This document shows, in pieces, positions 47,996 through 57,480 of a stretch of DNA of 64,000 bases. The notes below the pieces were generated by a model. It did not search any database. It saw nothing but the letters and a program-made list of their open reading frames with translations, and was not told the origin of the DNA. How positions within the stretch are numbered: the first letter of the stretch is position 1; each line of letters begins with the position of its first letter. The position numbers and the translations under genes were made by a program. Origin of the DNA: Legionella clemsonensis (GTDB lineage: Bacteria; Pseudomonadota; Gammaproteobacteria; Legionellales; Legionellaceae); assembly GCF_002240035.1 (NCBI RefSeq), contig NZ_CP016397.1:1576501-1640500 (forward strand). The letters run 5' to 3'.

Positions 47996-49363
47996 CTAGT
48001 TAACTGCAACCGCTTTTATATTTACAAACTCCAAGATACCCTCTTTAGATAACTCACGTCCAAAACCTGAACGTTTAATACCACCAAATGGAACTCTGGG
48101 ATCAGAAGCAACAAGTGCATTCACAAAACAAGCCCCTGCTTCAATTTCATACTGTGCAATATGTTCACCACGGTCTAAATCTCTAGTGAAAACAGCTGCT
48201 CCAAGTCCATAAGTAGTTTCATTGGCTAGCTGAATAGCTTCAGCCTCGTCCTTCGCTTTAGTAACAGCTACAACAGGGCCAAATAGCTCTTCATCAAAAG
48301 CGGGCATCCCTTTTTTTACATTTAGCAATAAAGTAGGTGGATAGTAAAAACCTTTGTGTTTTGGTATCTCACCACCCTCCATTAATTTCGCTCCTGATTT
48401 TACGCTTTTCACTACCTGATCATGAAGCGATTTTCGCAGGTCATCACGTGCCATAGGCCCAAAATTGGTTTTTTCGTCTAATGGATCACCCATTTTGTAA
48501 TTGGCCATTAATGCCTTTATTTTTTCTACCAGTGCATCATGAACAGGTTCAACTGCAATAACACGTTTGGCTGCAATGCAAACCTGGCCACTATTATTTA
48601 GCCGTGAGGTGACAATAGCTTTAGCCGCCAAATCAAGATCTGCATCATGCAAGACCAGATAAGGATCACTGCCTCCCAGCTCCAAGACTGCTTTTTTTAA
48701 ATGATTCGCCGCATTGGAAGCCACCGCAGCCCCTGCTTTTTCGCTACCAGTTAATGTCACCGCCACAATTTTATTATTGGCAATAACCTTTGCAGCCAAA
48801 TCATTATCCAAAATAAAATGTTGAAATAAATGTTTAGGAAAACCTGCTTCTTCAAATAATTCAGCGATTTTGTTGCCTGTGCCTGTAGAAATAGGCGCAT
48901 GTTTTAGAATAGCTGCATTTCCAGCCATCAGTGCGGGTACTGCAAAACGAAATACCTGCCAGAAAGGAAAGTTCCAGGGCATGATTGCAAAAACAATCCC
49001 TAACGGTTGATAACATACCTTTGTTTTCTTCATTTCAGTTTTAATAATGCGTGGTTGTAAGTATTGTTCAGCATTTTCAGCGTAGTGCTCACAAACCCAG
49101 GCGCATTTTTCAATTTCAGCTTTACCTGCTGTAATAGGTTTACCCATCTCTCTTGCAATTAATAAAGCCAGCTCATCCTTTTTATTTTTAAGTAGTTTTG
49201 CCATGTTTAACATCAGTTGCTTACGCTGAGAAAAAGGAGTTTTTTTCCATACCTTAAAGGTAAGCTGTGCGGCATCAATACAGGCCTCTATCTGCTCTTC
49301 ATTAAGTAAGGGATATTCTTTTAATACCTCTTCCGTGGCCGGATTAACAGTTTGAATAATCAT
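47996..49363 (-). CDS. NAD(P)-dependent aldehyde dehydrogenase, succinate-semialdehyde type
   Basis: This 455-residue protein has the catalytic Glu in VLELGGSDPYLVL and the catalytic Cys in NNSGQVCIAAKRV. The length and the GSDPYLVL variant place it among the Sad/YneI-like succinate-semialdehyde dehydrogenases. It lies upstream of gdhB on the same strand, so a role in glutamate/GABA breakdown is plausible but not shown. Confidence 0.85.
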   Translation of the reverse strand: MIIQTVNPATEEVLKEYPLLNEEQIEACIDAAQLTFKVWKKTPFSQRKQLMLNMAKLLKNKKDELALLIAREMGKPITAGKAEIEKCAWVCEHYAENAEQYLQPRIIKTEMKKTKVCYQPLGIVFAIMPWNFPFWQVFRFAVPALMAGNAAILKHAPISTGTGNKIAELFEEAGFPKHLFQHFILDNDLAAKVIANNKIVAVTLTGSEKAGAAVASNAANHLKKAVLELGGSDPYLVLHDADLDLAAKAIVTSRLNNSGQVCIAAKRVIAVEPVHDALVEKIKALMANYKMGDPLDEKTNFGPMARDDLRKSLHDQVVKSVKSGAKLMEGGEIPKHKGFYYPPTLLLNVKKGMPAFDEELFGPVVAVTKAKDEAEAIQLANETTYGLGAAVFTRDLDRGEHIAQYEIEAGACFVNALVASDPRVPFGGIKRSGFGRELSKEGILEFVNIKAVAVN

Positions 49364-49559
49364 GTTATTACCTCCAAGTATTTTTCTTCAGTGTAGCTTA
49401 TGATAGGCTGGACGCAAACTCTCAGTAAACGGTTATATTTAAAACAAAAAGTCCAACAGATGATAATTCTAACGACCAATATTTATAAAATTCATGAATT
49501 CCTTATTTAGTTTCTTGCACACTACTTTTGATTGTTGCTACTATTTTGCTAATTTTGGG

Positions 49560-49587
49560 TTGTATTGACTACTTTGTATTGACTACT
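49560..49587. repeat. Perfect tandem 14-base repeat upstream of pcs
   Basis: TTGTATTGACTACT occurs twice head to tail, at 49560-49573 and 49574-49587. Each copy contains TTGACT, a -35-like hexamer. It is 58 bases before the pcs start, within the 281-base gap after the aldehyde dehydrogenase gene. Confidence 0.75.
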
Positions 49588-49644
49588 CAATTAAAAACAA
49601 ATAAAAAGCATTACGAACGAGTAACTACATAATTAGGATAAACA

Positions 49645-50409
49645 ATGACGAAGAAAAAACTAGGCTACCACCCCGCTCATTATTTGGTTGCCTGGGCTGT
49701 GCATGCCTTCACAGCAAGTGCTGCCTGTTTCGGCGTACTGACTCTTGTCAAAATTTATCAACATAATTACATACAGGCACTATGGTTTATGGCTATTACG
49801 GTCGTCATTGATGCTGTTGATGGTACATTGGCAAGGTTAGTGCGCGTCAAAGCAGTTCTTCCTAATATAGATGGAACACTACTAGATAATATTGTTGATT
49901 ATTTAAACTATGTGATTACACCTTGCTTTTTCCTTTATGTAAAACCCGACATGTTGCCTGCACATTATCTATTAATTCTTATCATAGCAATTACAATCAC
50001 GTCGTCTTATCAATTTTGTCAAATAGATGCAAAGACACCTGATCATTTCTTCAAGGGCTTCCCCTGTTACTGGAATATTGCTGTTTTTTACATGTTCATT
50101 TTTGACACCTCAATGTATACCAATGCATGGATATTAGCTCTCTTGTGCGTACTTATTTTCGTACCCATTAAATATGTTTATCCCTCTCGTCTTGATTATT
50201 TGACTAAATATCGTTATTTAAAAATTATTATGCATACTTTCTCACTAATTTATGGACTTAGCTCAGCTTTGGTTTTGTGGACTTACCCTCATGTCGATTA
50301 TCTTTGGTTATTCTTGTCTGTGAGTTATGTGGTTATGTATTTGGCTCTTAGTATGTACCGAACCTACTCACCAATGATCCAGACCAAAGTTGCAGTTAAT
50401 GGCGAATAA
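49645..50409 (+). CDS. pcs: Phosphatidylcholine synthase
   Basis: This 254-residue CDP-alcohol phosphatidyltransferase joins choline, taken from the host or medium, directly to CDP-diacylglycerol. It has about eight membrane helices. The catalytic motif is present as DAVDGTLARL and NIDGTLLDNIVDY, with four extra residues between AR and the second Gly relative to most CDP-alcohol transferases, as in the Pcs subgroup. Pcs is known from Legionella, Pseudomonas, Brucella and rhizobia. Confidence 0.92.
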   Translation: MTKKKLGYHPAHYLVAWAVHAFTASAACFGVLTLVKIYQHNYIQALWFMAITVVIDAVDGTLARLVRVKAVLPNIDGTLLDNIVDYLNYVITPCFFLYVKPDMLPAHYLLILIIAITITSSYQFCQIDAKTPDHFFKGFPCYWNIAVFYMFIFDTSMYTNAWILALLCVLIFVPIKYVYPSRLDYLTKYRYLKIIMHTFSLIYGLSSALVLWTYPHVDYLWLFLSVSYVVMYLALSMYRTYSPMIQTKVAVNGE

Positions 50410-50479
50410 TATAAAGTTGATTCACTTTTAATGCAGTTATCATTAAAATACCGCTTCCCAAATTTTTATGAGGTTTTTC

Positions 50480-50977
50480 ATGTCATTTTGTAGAGCAATG
50501 ATGCCAGCAATAATGGTTATTATATATCTGGGTAAAGCATTTGGAGCTGTCTCTGCTCCTACACCATTTCCTCATGGTTGCGAAGTTAGAGGATTCGGTT
50601 TCAGCGACCATCACTTAATTCTTAATGAAACAGGTGAACAATCTTTTTATCTCATCCAAAACCGTAGCAGTAAACCTATTGAATTACAGCGGATTGAAAC
50701 CCGTGAAGTATTCATGAGTCCCTCACTTACTGCAAAACTGGATCCTTTAAATTGGGCAGCTTTTGCTTCAGATGTTGAAAATTTACATTTTCAATGTTTT
50801 GTTAAAGAAGAAGAAACAATAAAGACGCTGGATTGTCGCGATGTGTTAGAGGTTTGCCAATATCCACGCGTCAAATTTGCTTTAAGTAATATGGGAAATT
50901 ATTGGGTCTCTACTAATAAATCACAGAATGAAGTAATTACTGATGCAACAAAAAAAGGAATTTATTTACGCTGGTGA
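50480..50977 (+). CDS. Small exported protein, unknown
   Basis: This is a 165-residue protein. The ATG at 50480 is preceded by GAGG with six bases of spacing; an in-frame ATG at 50468 overlaps that site, so I prefer the second. A signal peptide is clear (PAIMVIIYLGKAFGAVSA). The mature part has three Cys residues and beta-rich character with no named domain. It is followed by a membrane-protein gene after 4 bases. Confidence 0.65.
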   Translation: MSFCRAMMPAIMVIIYLGKAFGAVSAPTPFPHGCEVRGFGFSDHHLILNETGEQSFYLIQNRSSKPIELQRIETREVFMSPSLTAKLDPLNWAAFASDVENLHFQCFVKEEETIKTLDCRDVLEVCQYPRVKFALSNMGNYWVSTNKSQNEVITDATKKGIYLRW

Positions 50978-50981
50978 TTAG

Positions 50982-51491
50982 GTGAAAACAACAAGACAGG
51001 ATCAATTATTTCTTTTAGTCGGTGTAATCGGCTCGTTCATATTACTTTTGGGGCTGGCTAATACACCCGCCGAGAAATATTATGTGCTTGGATCCGCTTT
51101 ACTGCTTCTTACCTCCATTCATTTCAAGTTAATTTATTTCATTGCACTTGAAATGATCCTTATGGCTGGTCATGGTGCCATTCTTTTGGGAATTGGCACC
51201 ACCTTGCAATTGGCCTTACCCATTCTCCTTTGTATTCAATTGTTAGCATTCTATTTTATGAGTGGACAATTAAATAATATTTTTCTTCTAATAGGAATTA
51301 CCGGTATTGCAGTCCTGTCAGTAGGTTTTTCTTATGAGAATCAATGGGTATTTTTCATAGGAAGCTTTTCCATTGCAATTTATGCGTTTTATACAACTTA
51401 CAAGGGAAAATCGATTACCTTATTATGGGCAATTCTTAATTCATTATTTGCTCTAATTGCTGTTTTAAAGTTGTTTTTTTTACAAGGATAA
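50982..51491 (+). CDS. Hydrophobic membrane protein, unknown
   Basis: This 169-residue protein begins at a GTG and has about six closely spaced membrane helices with very short loops. No family is recognised. It sits 4 bases after the exported protein and 6 bases before the thioredoxin-like gene, so it is in one operon with both. Confidence 0.65.
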   Translation: MKTTRQDQLFLLVGVIGSFILLLGLANTPAEKYYVLGSALLLLTSIHFKLIYFIALEMILMAGHGAILLGIGTTLQLALPILLCIQLLAFYFMSGQLNNIFLLIGITGIAVLSVGFSYENQWVFFIGSFSIAIYAFYTTYKGKSITLLWAILNSLFALIAVLKLFFLQG

Positions 51492-51497
51492 AAAATT

Positions 51498-52055
51498 ATG
51501 GCTAAAACTCCTTCAAATATGATTCCTTTAGGTACTCCCGCCAAACAATTCTCATTAGTTAACACTGTTAACAACTCCATAGTAAATTTCAATGAGAATT
51601 GGGATAGTAAAGCTACTGTCATCATGTTTATTTGTAATCACTGCCCTTATGTGAAACACATTAATTATGAATTAACAAAACTGGCAAATGACTATATGCC
51701 CAAGGGAGTTAGTTTTTTGGCTATTAATTCTAACGATGTGCTAGCCTACCCTGATGATTCCCCTGAAAACATGAAAAAAATAGCACTTGAACAGCATTAT
51801 CCTTTTCCTTATCTATTTGATGAAACTCAGGAAGTGGCTAAAGCTTATCAGGCTGCCTGTACTCCTGATTTTTATATTTTTGACTCTAACCTTCTTTTGG
51901 TTTATAGAGGGCAATTTGATGATTCTCGTCCAGGGAATAACATTGACGTGACTGGTGATTATTTACGACAGGCATTAGATAGTTTGCTGGCAAATGAACC
52001 AGTTACTATTGAACAAAAACCTAGTTTGGGATGCAATATCAAGTGGAAAAATTAA
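51498..52055 (+). CDS. Thioredoxin-like (AhpC/TSA-related) protein
   Basis: This 185-residue thioredoxin-fold protein has the motif FICNHCPYVKH, a CxxC-type site close to the cytoplasmic redoxins of this group. There is no signal peptide. Its ATG follows an AAGGA-type site. The frame of the next gene overlaps its last 25 bases. Confidence 0.85.
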   Translation: MAKTPSNMIPLGTPAKQFSLVNTVNNSIVNFNENWDSKATVIMFICNHCPYVKHINYELTKLANDYMPKGVSFLAINSNDVLAYPDDSPENMKKIALEQHYPFPYLFDETQEVAKAYQAACTPDFYIFDSNLLLVYRGQFDDSRPGNNIDVTGDYLRQALDSLLANEPVTIEQKPSLGCNIKWKN

Positions 52056-52369
52056 TCAACTACAAATTATCATTTTATGTTCCAAAGAGTCACCTTGAAC
52101 AAGTCAAACAGGCGGTGTTTACAGCTGGAGCAGGTAGACAGGGTGATTATGAATATTGTTGTTGGCAATGCTTAGGACAAGGCCAGTTTAAGCCTCTGGC
52201 TGGTGCAAATCCTGCAGTTGGCACCATTAATACGCTGACTGTAGTTCCTGAATATAAAGTAGAGATGATCTGTTCAGCAAATTGTATTGATAAAGTAGTA
52301 CAAGCCTTAAAATTTACTCATCCTTACGAAGAACCCGCTTATGAAGTAGTGCGTTTAGAGAATTATTAA
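52031..52369 (+). CDS. YqfO/Nif3 C-terminal-domain-like protein
   Basis: This protein of about 112 residues is a stand-alone version of the CutA-like domain inserted in YqfO/Nif3 proteins, with YKLSFYVPKSHLEQVKQAVF and KFTHPYEEPAYEV motifs. It may be a small regulatory or metal-binding protein; function is unknown. It overlaps the preceding gene and ends 25 bases before the terminator hairpin. Confidence 0.82.
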   Translation: MQYQVEKLINYKLSFYVPKSHLEQVKQAVFTAGAGRQGDYEYCCWQCLGQGQFKPLAGANPAVGTINTLTVVPEYKVEMICSANCIDKVVQALKFTHPYEEPAYEVVRLENY

Positions 52370-52394
52370 CAGGGTAAAAATTGGGAGTGGGAGT

Positions 52395-52427
52395 AAAAAG
52401 AATCTGCTAGTCGCAGATTCTTTTTAT
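52395..52427. terminator. Strong bidirectional terminator
   Basis: AAAAAGAATCTGC pairs with GCAGATTCTTTTT around TAGTC, between the convergent Nif3-like gene and rplI, so both transcripts can end here. Confidence 0.92.
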
Positions 52428-52433
52428 TTGGTT

Positions 52434-52883
52434 TTATTTTGCTGGCACAATTTGAACTTGCAAATTTGCAATAACATCGCTGTGAACATGAATTTCAACA
52501 CTATACTCACCAATTGAATGAATTGGTCCTTCAGGCATCACAATTTCGCGCTTGCTGATTTCAATTGATTTTTCTTTCAACGCATCTCTGATTTCGTTAG
52601 GACCTACGGATCCATAAAGCTTGCCTTCGTCACTGGCCATTGCTGAAATTACAACAGTAATATCATTTAATTTGGCAGCACGTTGCTCAGCACTTGCCAG
52701 CGATTGCTGAGCTTTCTTTTCCAGCTCGGCACGACGCTGCTCAAAACGTTCAATGTTTTGCTCTGTAGCAAAAACAGCCTTGTTTTGGGGGATAAGGTAA
52801 TTACGGCCATATCCAGCCCTTATATTAACTTTGTCACCCAAGTTTCCTAAATTTCTAATTTTTTCTAATAAAATCACTTCCAT
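52434..52883 (-). CDS. rplI: 50S ribosomal protein L9
   Basis: This 149-residue protein starts at MEVILLEKI (52883); the frame extends to 52907 but the family starts here. [20 protein letters not shown] and the C-terminal domain are typical. Last gene of the ribosomal operon. Confidence 0.97.
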   Translation of the reverse strand: MEVILLEKIRNLGNLGDKVNIRAGYGRNYLIPQNKAVFATEQNIERFEQRRAELEKKAQQSLASAEQRAAKLNDITVVISAMASDEGKLYGSVGPNEIRDALKEKSIEISKREIVMPEGPIHSIGEYSVEIHVHSDVIANLQVQIVPAK

Positions 52884-52903
52884 CTTATAACCCCTTATTT
52901 TGC

Positions 52904-53815
52904 TCAACCTGTTTTAACAGACAAGCGCAATCTAAAATTAAACAAACTATCTAAAGCACCTAAAATTACATAAATGGGAATTATGACAAACGGTAACAAA
53001 ATTAAAGGGATTAATAGCAAAACTAATCTACCTATACCCCTTCTACCTTTGTTCAGTGCATTAAAGCCTATGCTTATTCCTGCACCTGCGTAATACACAG
53101 CCAATACGGGCAAAGCGCTTATTGCCAGAGGAATTTCCTGATAAGTACCTATTACAGCAATAACCAATAAAGCAACACCCGATGCACTGGCACGAAACTC
53201 AAGCATTTCCTGCCGATATCCACCTGGATAAAACAGACCAGACTGGACTGATCGCGCTAACATTAATGAAGCAATCGCTGATAAAATAATACTTACTGCC
53301 TGAATACCTATTACATAATTCGCAATAACAGCCGAATTCAGCGCACCTGGAGTGTTCAGGACATCAGCGATAACCTCATCGCCCTTAAGCTGCTTTAATA
53401 CTGCCTGAATAAATTGATATTGCTCCGCTATAAACGCGGGAGCGAACCAATGGAGCAGTAAAATGCCTATTAATGCTTGCAAAACAATAAAGCTCATGGC
53501 AATACGCCAACTTGTAGTTGAATGCAACACGCCAGCAGTCAAATAGCAAGGTAAGAAAGCCATAACAGCAGTAATAAAAGCTAAAGACCAGGATAGAGAG
53601 AGTGATGATAGGAGCAATGATGTTAAAACTCCTGCCATCAACCCTTTAAATCCAGCCCCCCACCCTTTACGCAACGTTATCAAGGCTATCACTGCTACGG
53701 ATAGCCATGCTGCGAAGGGCACTAAAGCTAAAATTGCGATGTAGATTAGCGCGTAAGTCTCATTTTCTAAGAGGAAACGCCCCTGCTTACGCAATAATTC
53801 ACCAAAACGCGTCAT
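52904..53815 (-). CDS. Integral membrane protein (DUF2232-like) in the rpsR-rplI operon
   Basis: This 303-residue protein has about seven to eight membrane helices and no charged catalytic motif. Such a protein commonly stands between rpsR and rplI in gammaproteobacteria. It starts 3 bases after the rpsR stop and ends 20 bases before the revised rplI start. Function unknown. Confidence 0.8.
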   Translation of the reverse strand: MTRFGELLRKQGRFLLENETYALIYIAILALVPFAAWLSVAVIALITLRKGWGAGFKGLMAGVLTSLLLSSLSLSWSLAFITAVMAFLPCYLTAGVLHSTTSWRIAMSFIVLQALIGILLLHWFAPAFIAEQYQFIQAVLKQLKGDEVIADVLNTPGALNSAVIANYVIGIQAVSIILSAIASLMLARSVQSGLFYPGGYRQEMLEFRASASGVALLVIAVIGTYQEIPLAISALPVLAVYYAGAGISIGFNALNKGRRGIGRLVLLLIPLILLPFVIIPIYVILGALDSLFNFRLRLSVKTG

Positions 53816-53818
53816 TTT

Positions 53819-54046
53819 TTATCGGTGGCTATCACAATAGGGTAATAATCCCAAGAAGCGAGCCCATTTAATGGCTTGCGCCAACTGACGTTGAGGACGA
53901 GTTGGTGTACCAGTAATACGACTTGGAACAATTTTACCGGTTTCAGTGATATAATTTTTCAGCACATTAATATCTTTATAATCAATTTCGCTGCTACCTT
54001 CTGCACTGAAACGCATTTTCTTACGACGAAAATATGAAGTTGACAT
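53819..54046 (-). CDS. rpsR: 30S ribosomal protein S18
   Basis: This 75-residue S18 has [27 protein letters not shown] and the C-terminal [18 protein letters not shown] region. It partners S6 on the platform of the 30S subunit. It follows rpsF by 11 bases. Confidence 0.97.
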   Translation of the reverse strand: MSTSYFRRKKMRFSAEGSSEIDYKDINVLKNYITETGKIVPSRITGTPTRPQRQLAQAIKWARFLGLLPYCDSHR

Positions 54047-54057
54047 AATATTACTCC

Positions 54058-54396
54058 TTAAGCTGCTCTTTCATCTTTTTCTTTTTTCATTAACACGGAT
54101 GGGCCTGTAATCGCGTGTTTACGCTTGATGATTAAATTTCTTAATATGGCATCATTAAATTTAAAAGCATTTTTCAATTCATCAAGGGCAGCCTGGTTAC
54201 ATTCAATATTCATTAATATGTAATGCGCCTTGTGGACGTCTTTAATGGTATAGGCAAGCTGTCTGCGTCCCCAATCTTCCTTACGATGAATTTTACCATC
54301 ATGTTTGGTAATAATTCCCTCGTAGCGCTCAACCATTGCTGGTACTTGTTCGCTTTGATCGGGATGCACCAGAAACACTACTTCATAATGTCTCAC
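54058..54396 (-). CDS. rpsF: 30S ribosomal protein S6
   Basis: This 112-residue protein opens with [15 protein letters not shown] and contains [17 protein letters not shown], both typical of S6. First gene of rpsF-rpsR-membrane protein-rplI. No priB gene is present between rpsF and rpsR, unlike in enterobacteria. Confidence 0.97.
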   Translation of the reverse strand: MRHYEVVFLVHPDQSEQVPAMVERYEGIITKHDGKIHRKEDWGRRQLAYTIKDVHKAHYILMNIECNQAALDELKNAFKFNDAILRNLIIKRKHAITGPSVLMKKEKDERAA

Positions 54397-54765
54397 TGAG
54401 TTTCTCCTTATGGGTAAGAGCCTTCTTCAATGTAAGATAAAGTAAGGCAAGGTTTAAAAAACGCACAATCATAACTGATTTTCTTATCAGGAGCAATTGC
54501 CATAGAATTTATTAAGGCAAAGCTACAGAGTAATTATAGAGTTTATTAATTTTATTTGTACTTCTCGAGACTTTTATTTTACTCAGCGCAAGAACTTCGA
54601 TTTTATTTAACGCTCTTATAGAAAGCACGAACATGTAAATGACATTAGAAAGTATTAAACAAACAGCTCAGATTTTAATGCTTAATAATTAATTACCTGC
54701 TTTCCAGCAAAATTTAAAATTAAGACTACAATAATAGACAATAATCGCTGTTTGAGAGGTATTCT
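54397..54765. other. Intergenic region between rpsF and an unknown gene
   Basis: This 369-base gap is AT-rich and holds no convincing open frame. It must carry the rpsF operon promoter and leader on the minus strand and a promoter for the gene at 54766 on the plus strand. I see no clear hairpin or RNA gene. Confidence 0.5.
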
Positions 54766-55251
54766 ATGGGGTCATTAGAGGATAAATACCCTTTAGTCGA
54801 TAACGAAACGTTTGATGCCCTTATTCAAACTCAAAGTGCTCGTGCCATGCAGTATTTATTGCTGAATGAAACCAATAATTATGAGAAGGAAATAAACAGT
54901 CTAGCAAAATCTTGCTCAAAGGTATTGCGACATGAGTCAGTTACCTCAGACTTTATAGTCGACCTCATGGAAAAATCCATGACTTCCAATTATTTACAAA
55001 CATTGAAAAATGTTCAACAGGCAATCGATCTATGCCTGGAGAAGAAGAATAAAACCCTAGTGAATAGCTTTTATGGTGGAAAAGAAGCAGACGCTTTATC
55101 AAAGCGTATCGCAGTCTTGGAGCAAGCTAAAAGAATTTCTCCCCCGGTAATCATGGAGCAAGTCGTTCGTGATGTTTTGACTCAAGCTGCTGATAAACAC
55201 CATGCTATAATTGACCGACATCTCTATCTCTATAATTCAAAAAATATTTAA
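54766..55251 (+). CDS. Unknown 161-aa helical protein
   Basis: I do not recognise this protein. It is soluble, charged and almost entirely helical by composition, with no signal peptide. The ATG has GAGAGG nearby as ribosome binding site. It lies 193 bases upstream of the CsrA paralog on the same strand. Confidence 0.6.
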   Translation: MGSLEDKYPLVDNETFDALIQTQSARAMQYLLLNETNNYEKEINSLAKSCSKVLRHESVTSDFIVDLMEKSMTSNYLQTLKNVQQAIDLCLEKKNKTLVNSFYGGKEADALSKRIAVLEQAKRISPPVIMEQVVRDVLTQAADKHHAIIDRHLYLYNSKNI

Positions 55252-55444
55252 CCACTTGCTCAAGCTGTTATACCCCGCACCGATGTTCGCGGTATTTAGC
55301 AAGCTTGCAACATCACTGGATTCCATAGATGGATAGACCACAGAAGTAGAAAATAAAGTTTTTTTTATACGTAAATCCTGCAAGATTAACGTTGCATTTA
55401 GCCAGGTCATGCGATATAACATATTAAAAAGTAAAGAGGTTTTT

Positions 55445-55639
55445 ATGAATATTATGACTATTCCCTTTGAAGAGCCACTCACTGTTAATATTAAAGGAAT
55501 TGCTGTTCAGATAGTGGCATTTAAAACTTTGGAACATGGTAATATTAAATTTGGAGTGAATGCACCGCGTTCCATCGAAGTACATCGCGAAGAAATTTAC
55601 CGTGCCATCAAACAAAAACAACATGATGATTCTGAATAA
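55445..55639 (+). CDS. Divergent CsrA paralog
   Basis: This 64-residue protein begins at ATG 55445, preceded by AAGAGG; the frame extends upstream but without such a signal. The C-terminal half (IKFGVNAPRSIEVHREEIY) is a close CsrA match, keeping the important Arg in VHREE. The first strand is MNIMTIPFEEPL, which lacks the LTRR Arg residues that CsrA uses together with that Arg to bind GGA-containing RNA. It may compete with, modulate or replace CsrA on a subset of RNAs. Legionella genomes are known to carry several CsrA homologs. The PAP2 gene starts 9 bases after its stop and may be co-transcribed. Confidence 0.85.
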   Translation: MNIMTIPFEEPLTVNIKGIAVQIVAFKTLEHGNIKFGVNAPRSIEVHREEIYRAIKQKQHDDSE

Positions 55640-55648
55640 TTTCCCCAA

Positions 55649-56530
55649 ATGCCAAGAAATTTTCATTATTGCTCGGTTGTTTCTGCTTTTATTCTTGGCG
55701 TATTGGCATCAGTAGCTCTAGCTGTTAATTATTTCATCTATAAATTTCCCGGCAACAATTATTTCCCACCTAATACTATGTTAATTGCCCTACTTCTTTT
55801 TCTGGGCTTTCTGGGAAGTTATATACAATTTGGCAAAGCAAGTATTGTAGTTAAAATGACCAGAGAATTAATTTACTATTTCCTTGTTATGTCGATGATT
55901 GCTTTTGCAACTAACGCAGTCCAATACACGCCCTTCACTCCTGTCGATGAAATTTTAATAGAATTGGAAGCAGCGCTAAACATTAATATAGTCGCTATTG
56001 TTGGATGGACTCAACGTTATCCCTTGTTAACTCAAATACTGGTTTACATTTATGACAGTTTACCTTATCAAATGAGTGTTTTACCGCTCATTGCTATCGT
56101 CATACGAAAATTTTCTTACCTGAGAGAATTTTATTGTCTGTTACTTATCAGTGCTTTGCTAGGTTTTACAATTTATTATTTTTACCCTACTTTAGCACCC
56201 GCAACGGTGCTCAAGAGCGAGCTCTTTAGTTCAGCACAGTACGCAACGGGAATTAAATTTCAAGAAATTCACCAACACATTCCTCCCTCAACCATTGAAG
56301 GAGGAATGATTGCCTTTCCTTCCTTTCACGCAATTTGGGCTTGGCTTTGTCTTTACTTAATGCGTTGGTCACGCTTTATTTTTTTGCTGTTATTACCCAT
56401 TAATAGTTTGTTAATAGTCTCTTGCGTGCTATTAGGCTGGCACTATCCTGTTGATTTGCTAGCAAGTGCAATCGTATTATTAATCACTCACGGATTATGT
56501 TTCCATTGCGCAAAAAGCAGGATATTCTAG
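55649..56530 (+). CDS. PAP2-superfamily membrane phosphatase/phosphotransferase
   Basis: This 293-residue protein has about six membrane helices. The PAP2 active-site motifs are FPSFHAIWAW (motif 2) and GWHYPVDLLAS (motif 3, HxxxD); motif 1 is not distinct. This form resembles the inositol-phosphotransferase/Aur1-like branch. The substrate is probably a lipid phosphate or a phospholipid head group. Confidence 0.8.
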   Translation: MPRNFHYCSVVSAFILGVLASVALAVNYFIYKFPGNNYFPPNTMLIALLLFLGFLGSYIQFGKASIVVKMTRELIYYFLVMSMIAFATNAVQYTPFTPVDEILIELEAALNINIVAIVGWTQRYPLLTQILVYIYDSLPYQMSVLPLIAIVIRKFSYLREFYCLLLISALLGFTIYYFYPTLAPATVLKSELFSSAQYATGIKFQEIHQHIPPSTIEGGMIAFPSFHAIWAWLCLYLMRWSRFIFLLLLPINSLLIVSCVLLGWHYPVDLLASAIVLLITHGLCFHCAKSRIF

Positions 56531-56561
56531 CTTATTTTTTTGGGAATACCGCTTGGAGACT

Positions 56562-57422
56562 TTAGTTCAGCCTGTATTCTATTTTTTTAATATTGTTAAG
56601 CATCGCTATTCGCTTAAGTTGTATCTCAGCCAATGTGCTTAAATTTTGATTTTTTTGCTCTGCAAGAAGAGGATGTACCTGTATATACAATTCCCCCTGC
56701 AAGTAACCAAACTTAACCGGATTATTCAATACACGTACCGGTGTTCCTACTTTTACCAGTTTAAATAGATATTCCATATCTTCCGGCATCATTCTTAAAC
56801 ATCCTGCACTTACTCTGGCCCCTACACCATCCCGTCGATTAGTGCCATGAATAAGATAGGTAGCCCAACCAAGACGTAGTACATGCCTGCCAAGCGGATT
56901 ATCCTCTCCTGCTGGAAATGCTCCGGGAATTTGTACCCCATGCTTTGCTGCCTCTTTCAATAAATTTGCTGTTGGCCGCCATACAGGATTTTTTTCTTTA
57001 CCAATCACTTTTGTCTTGCCTATAGGGGTGGTCCAACCTTCACGACCAATACCTACTGGCATAGTAACAACAATATTCTCGTCAGGTAAAAAATAGTAAA
57101 GACGATATTCTGCCAAATTAATTACTATCCCTTCACGCGGTGCTGGGGGCAAAATAAACTGCGAAGGAATCAGTACAGTGGTGCGCTCATTTAAAAGATT
57201 GTGAGGGTTTACGTGGGGATTAGCGCGAACCATCTCGTAATAACCAATGTCATAGCGCATTCCTACTTCGCTCAGAGTCTCTCCCATTTCAGGAGTAACA
57301 TATTGAATCTCGCCAATAATATCCTCTCTCTCAGGAAGCACAAAAGAAATAGCCCATAATGGTTGTAGCGTAAGTAAACTGACAATCAGAGTCAGTCTCT
57401 GTAGTCGACTTAACCGTTTCAT
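56562..57422 (-). CDS. L,D-transpeptidase with LysM-like domain
   Basis: This 286-residue protein has a signal peptide (LTLIVSLLTLQPLWAISF), then a LysM-like peptidoglycan-binding region (about 38-90) and a YkuD catalytic domain. The catalytic motif is HGTNRRDGVGARVSAGCLRM, with its Cys as nucleophile. It belongs to the ErfK/YbiS/YcfS/YnhG group that makes 3-3 crosslinks or attaches Braun-type lipoprotein. Confidence 0.92.
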   Translation of the reverse strand: MKRLSRLQRLTLIVSLLTLQPLWAISFVLPEREDIIGEIQYVTPEMGETLSEVGMRYDIGYYEMVRANPHVNPHNLLNERTTVLIPSQFILPPAPREGIVINLAEYRLYYFLPDENIVVTMPVGIGREGWTTPIGKTKVIGKEKNPVWRPTANLLKEAAKHGVQIPGAFPAGEDNPLGRHVLRLGWATYLIHGTNRRDGVGARVSAGCLRMMPEDMEYLFKLVKVGTPVRVLNNPVKFGYLQGELYIQVHPLLAEQKNQNLSTLAEIQLKRIAMLNNIKKIEYRLN

Positions 57423-57433
57423 ACTCTTGCTTT

Positions 57434-57465
57434 TTCAAAAAAGCGGCAAGATAATGCTTGCCGCT
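57434..57465 (-). terminator. Rho-independent terminator of the fadI-fadJ operon
   Basis: On the minus strand AGCGGCAAG and CTTGCCGCT form a 9-base stem with a 6-base loop, followed by a run of T. It begins 16 bases after the fadJ stop. Confidence 0.9.
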
Positions 57466-57480
57466 AAATAAATCACTGAA

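Noticed and set aside
55241..55440. Possible small RNA between the 161-aa gene and the CsrA paralog
   Set aside because: Only weak pairing (ATACCCCGC with GCGGTAT) and no terminator or GGA-rich loops were found.
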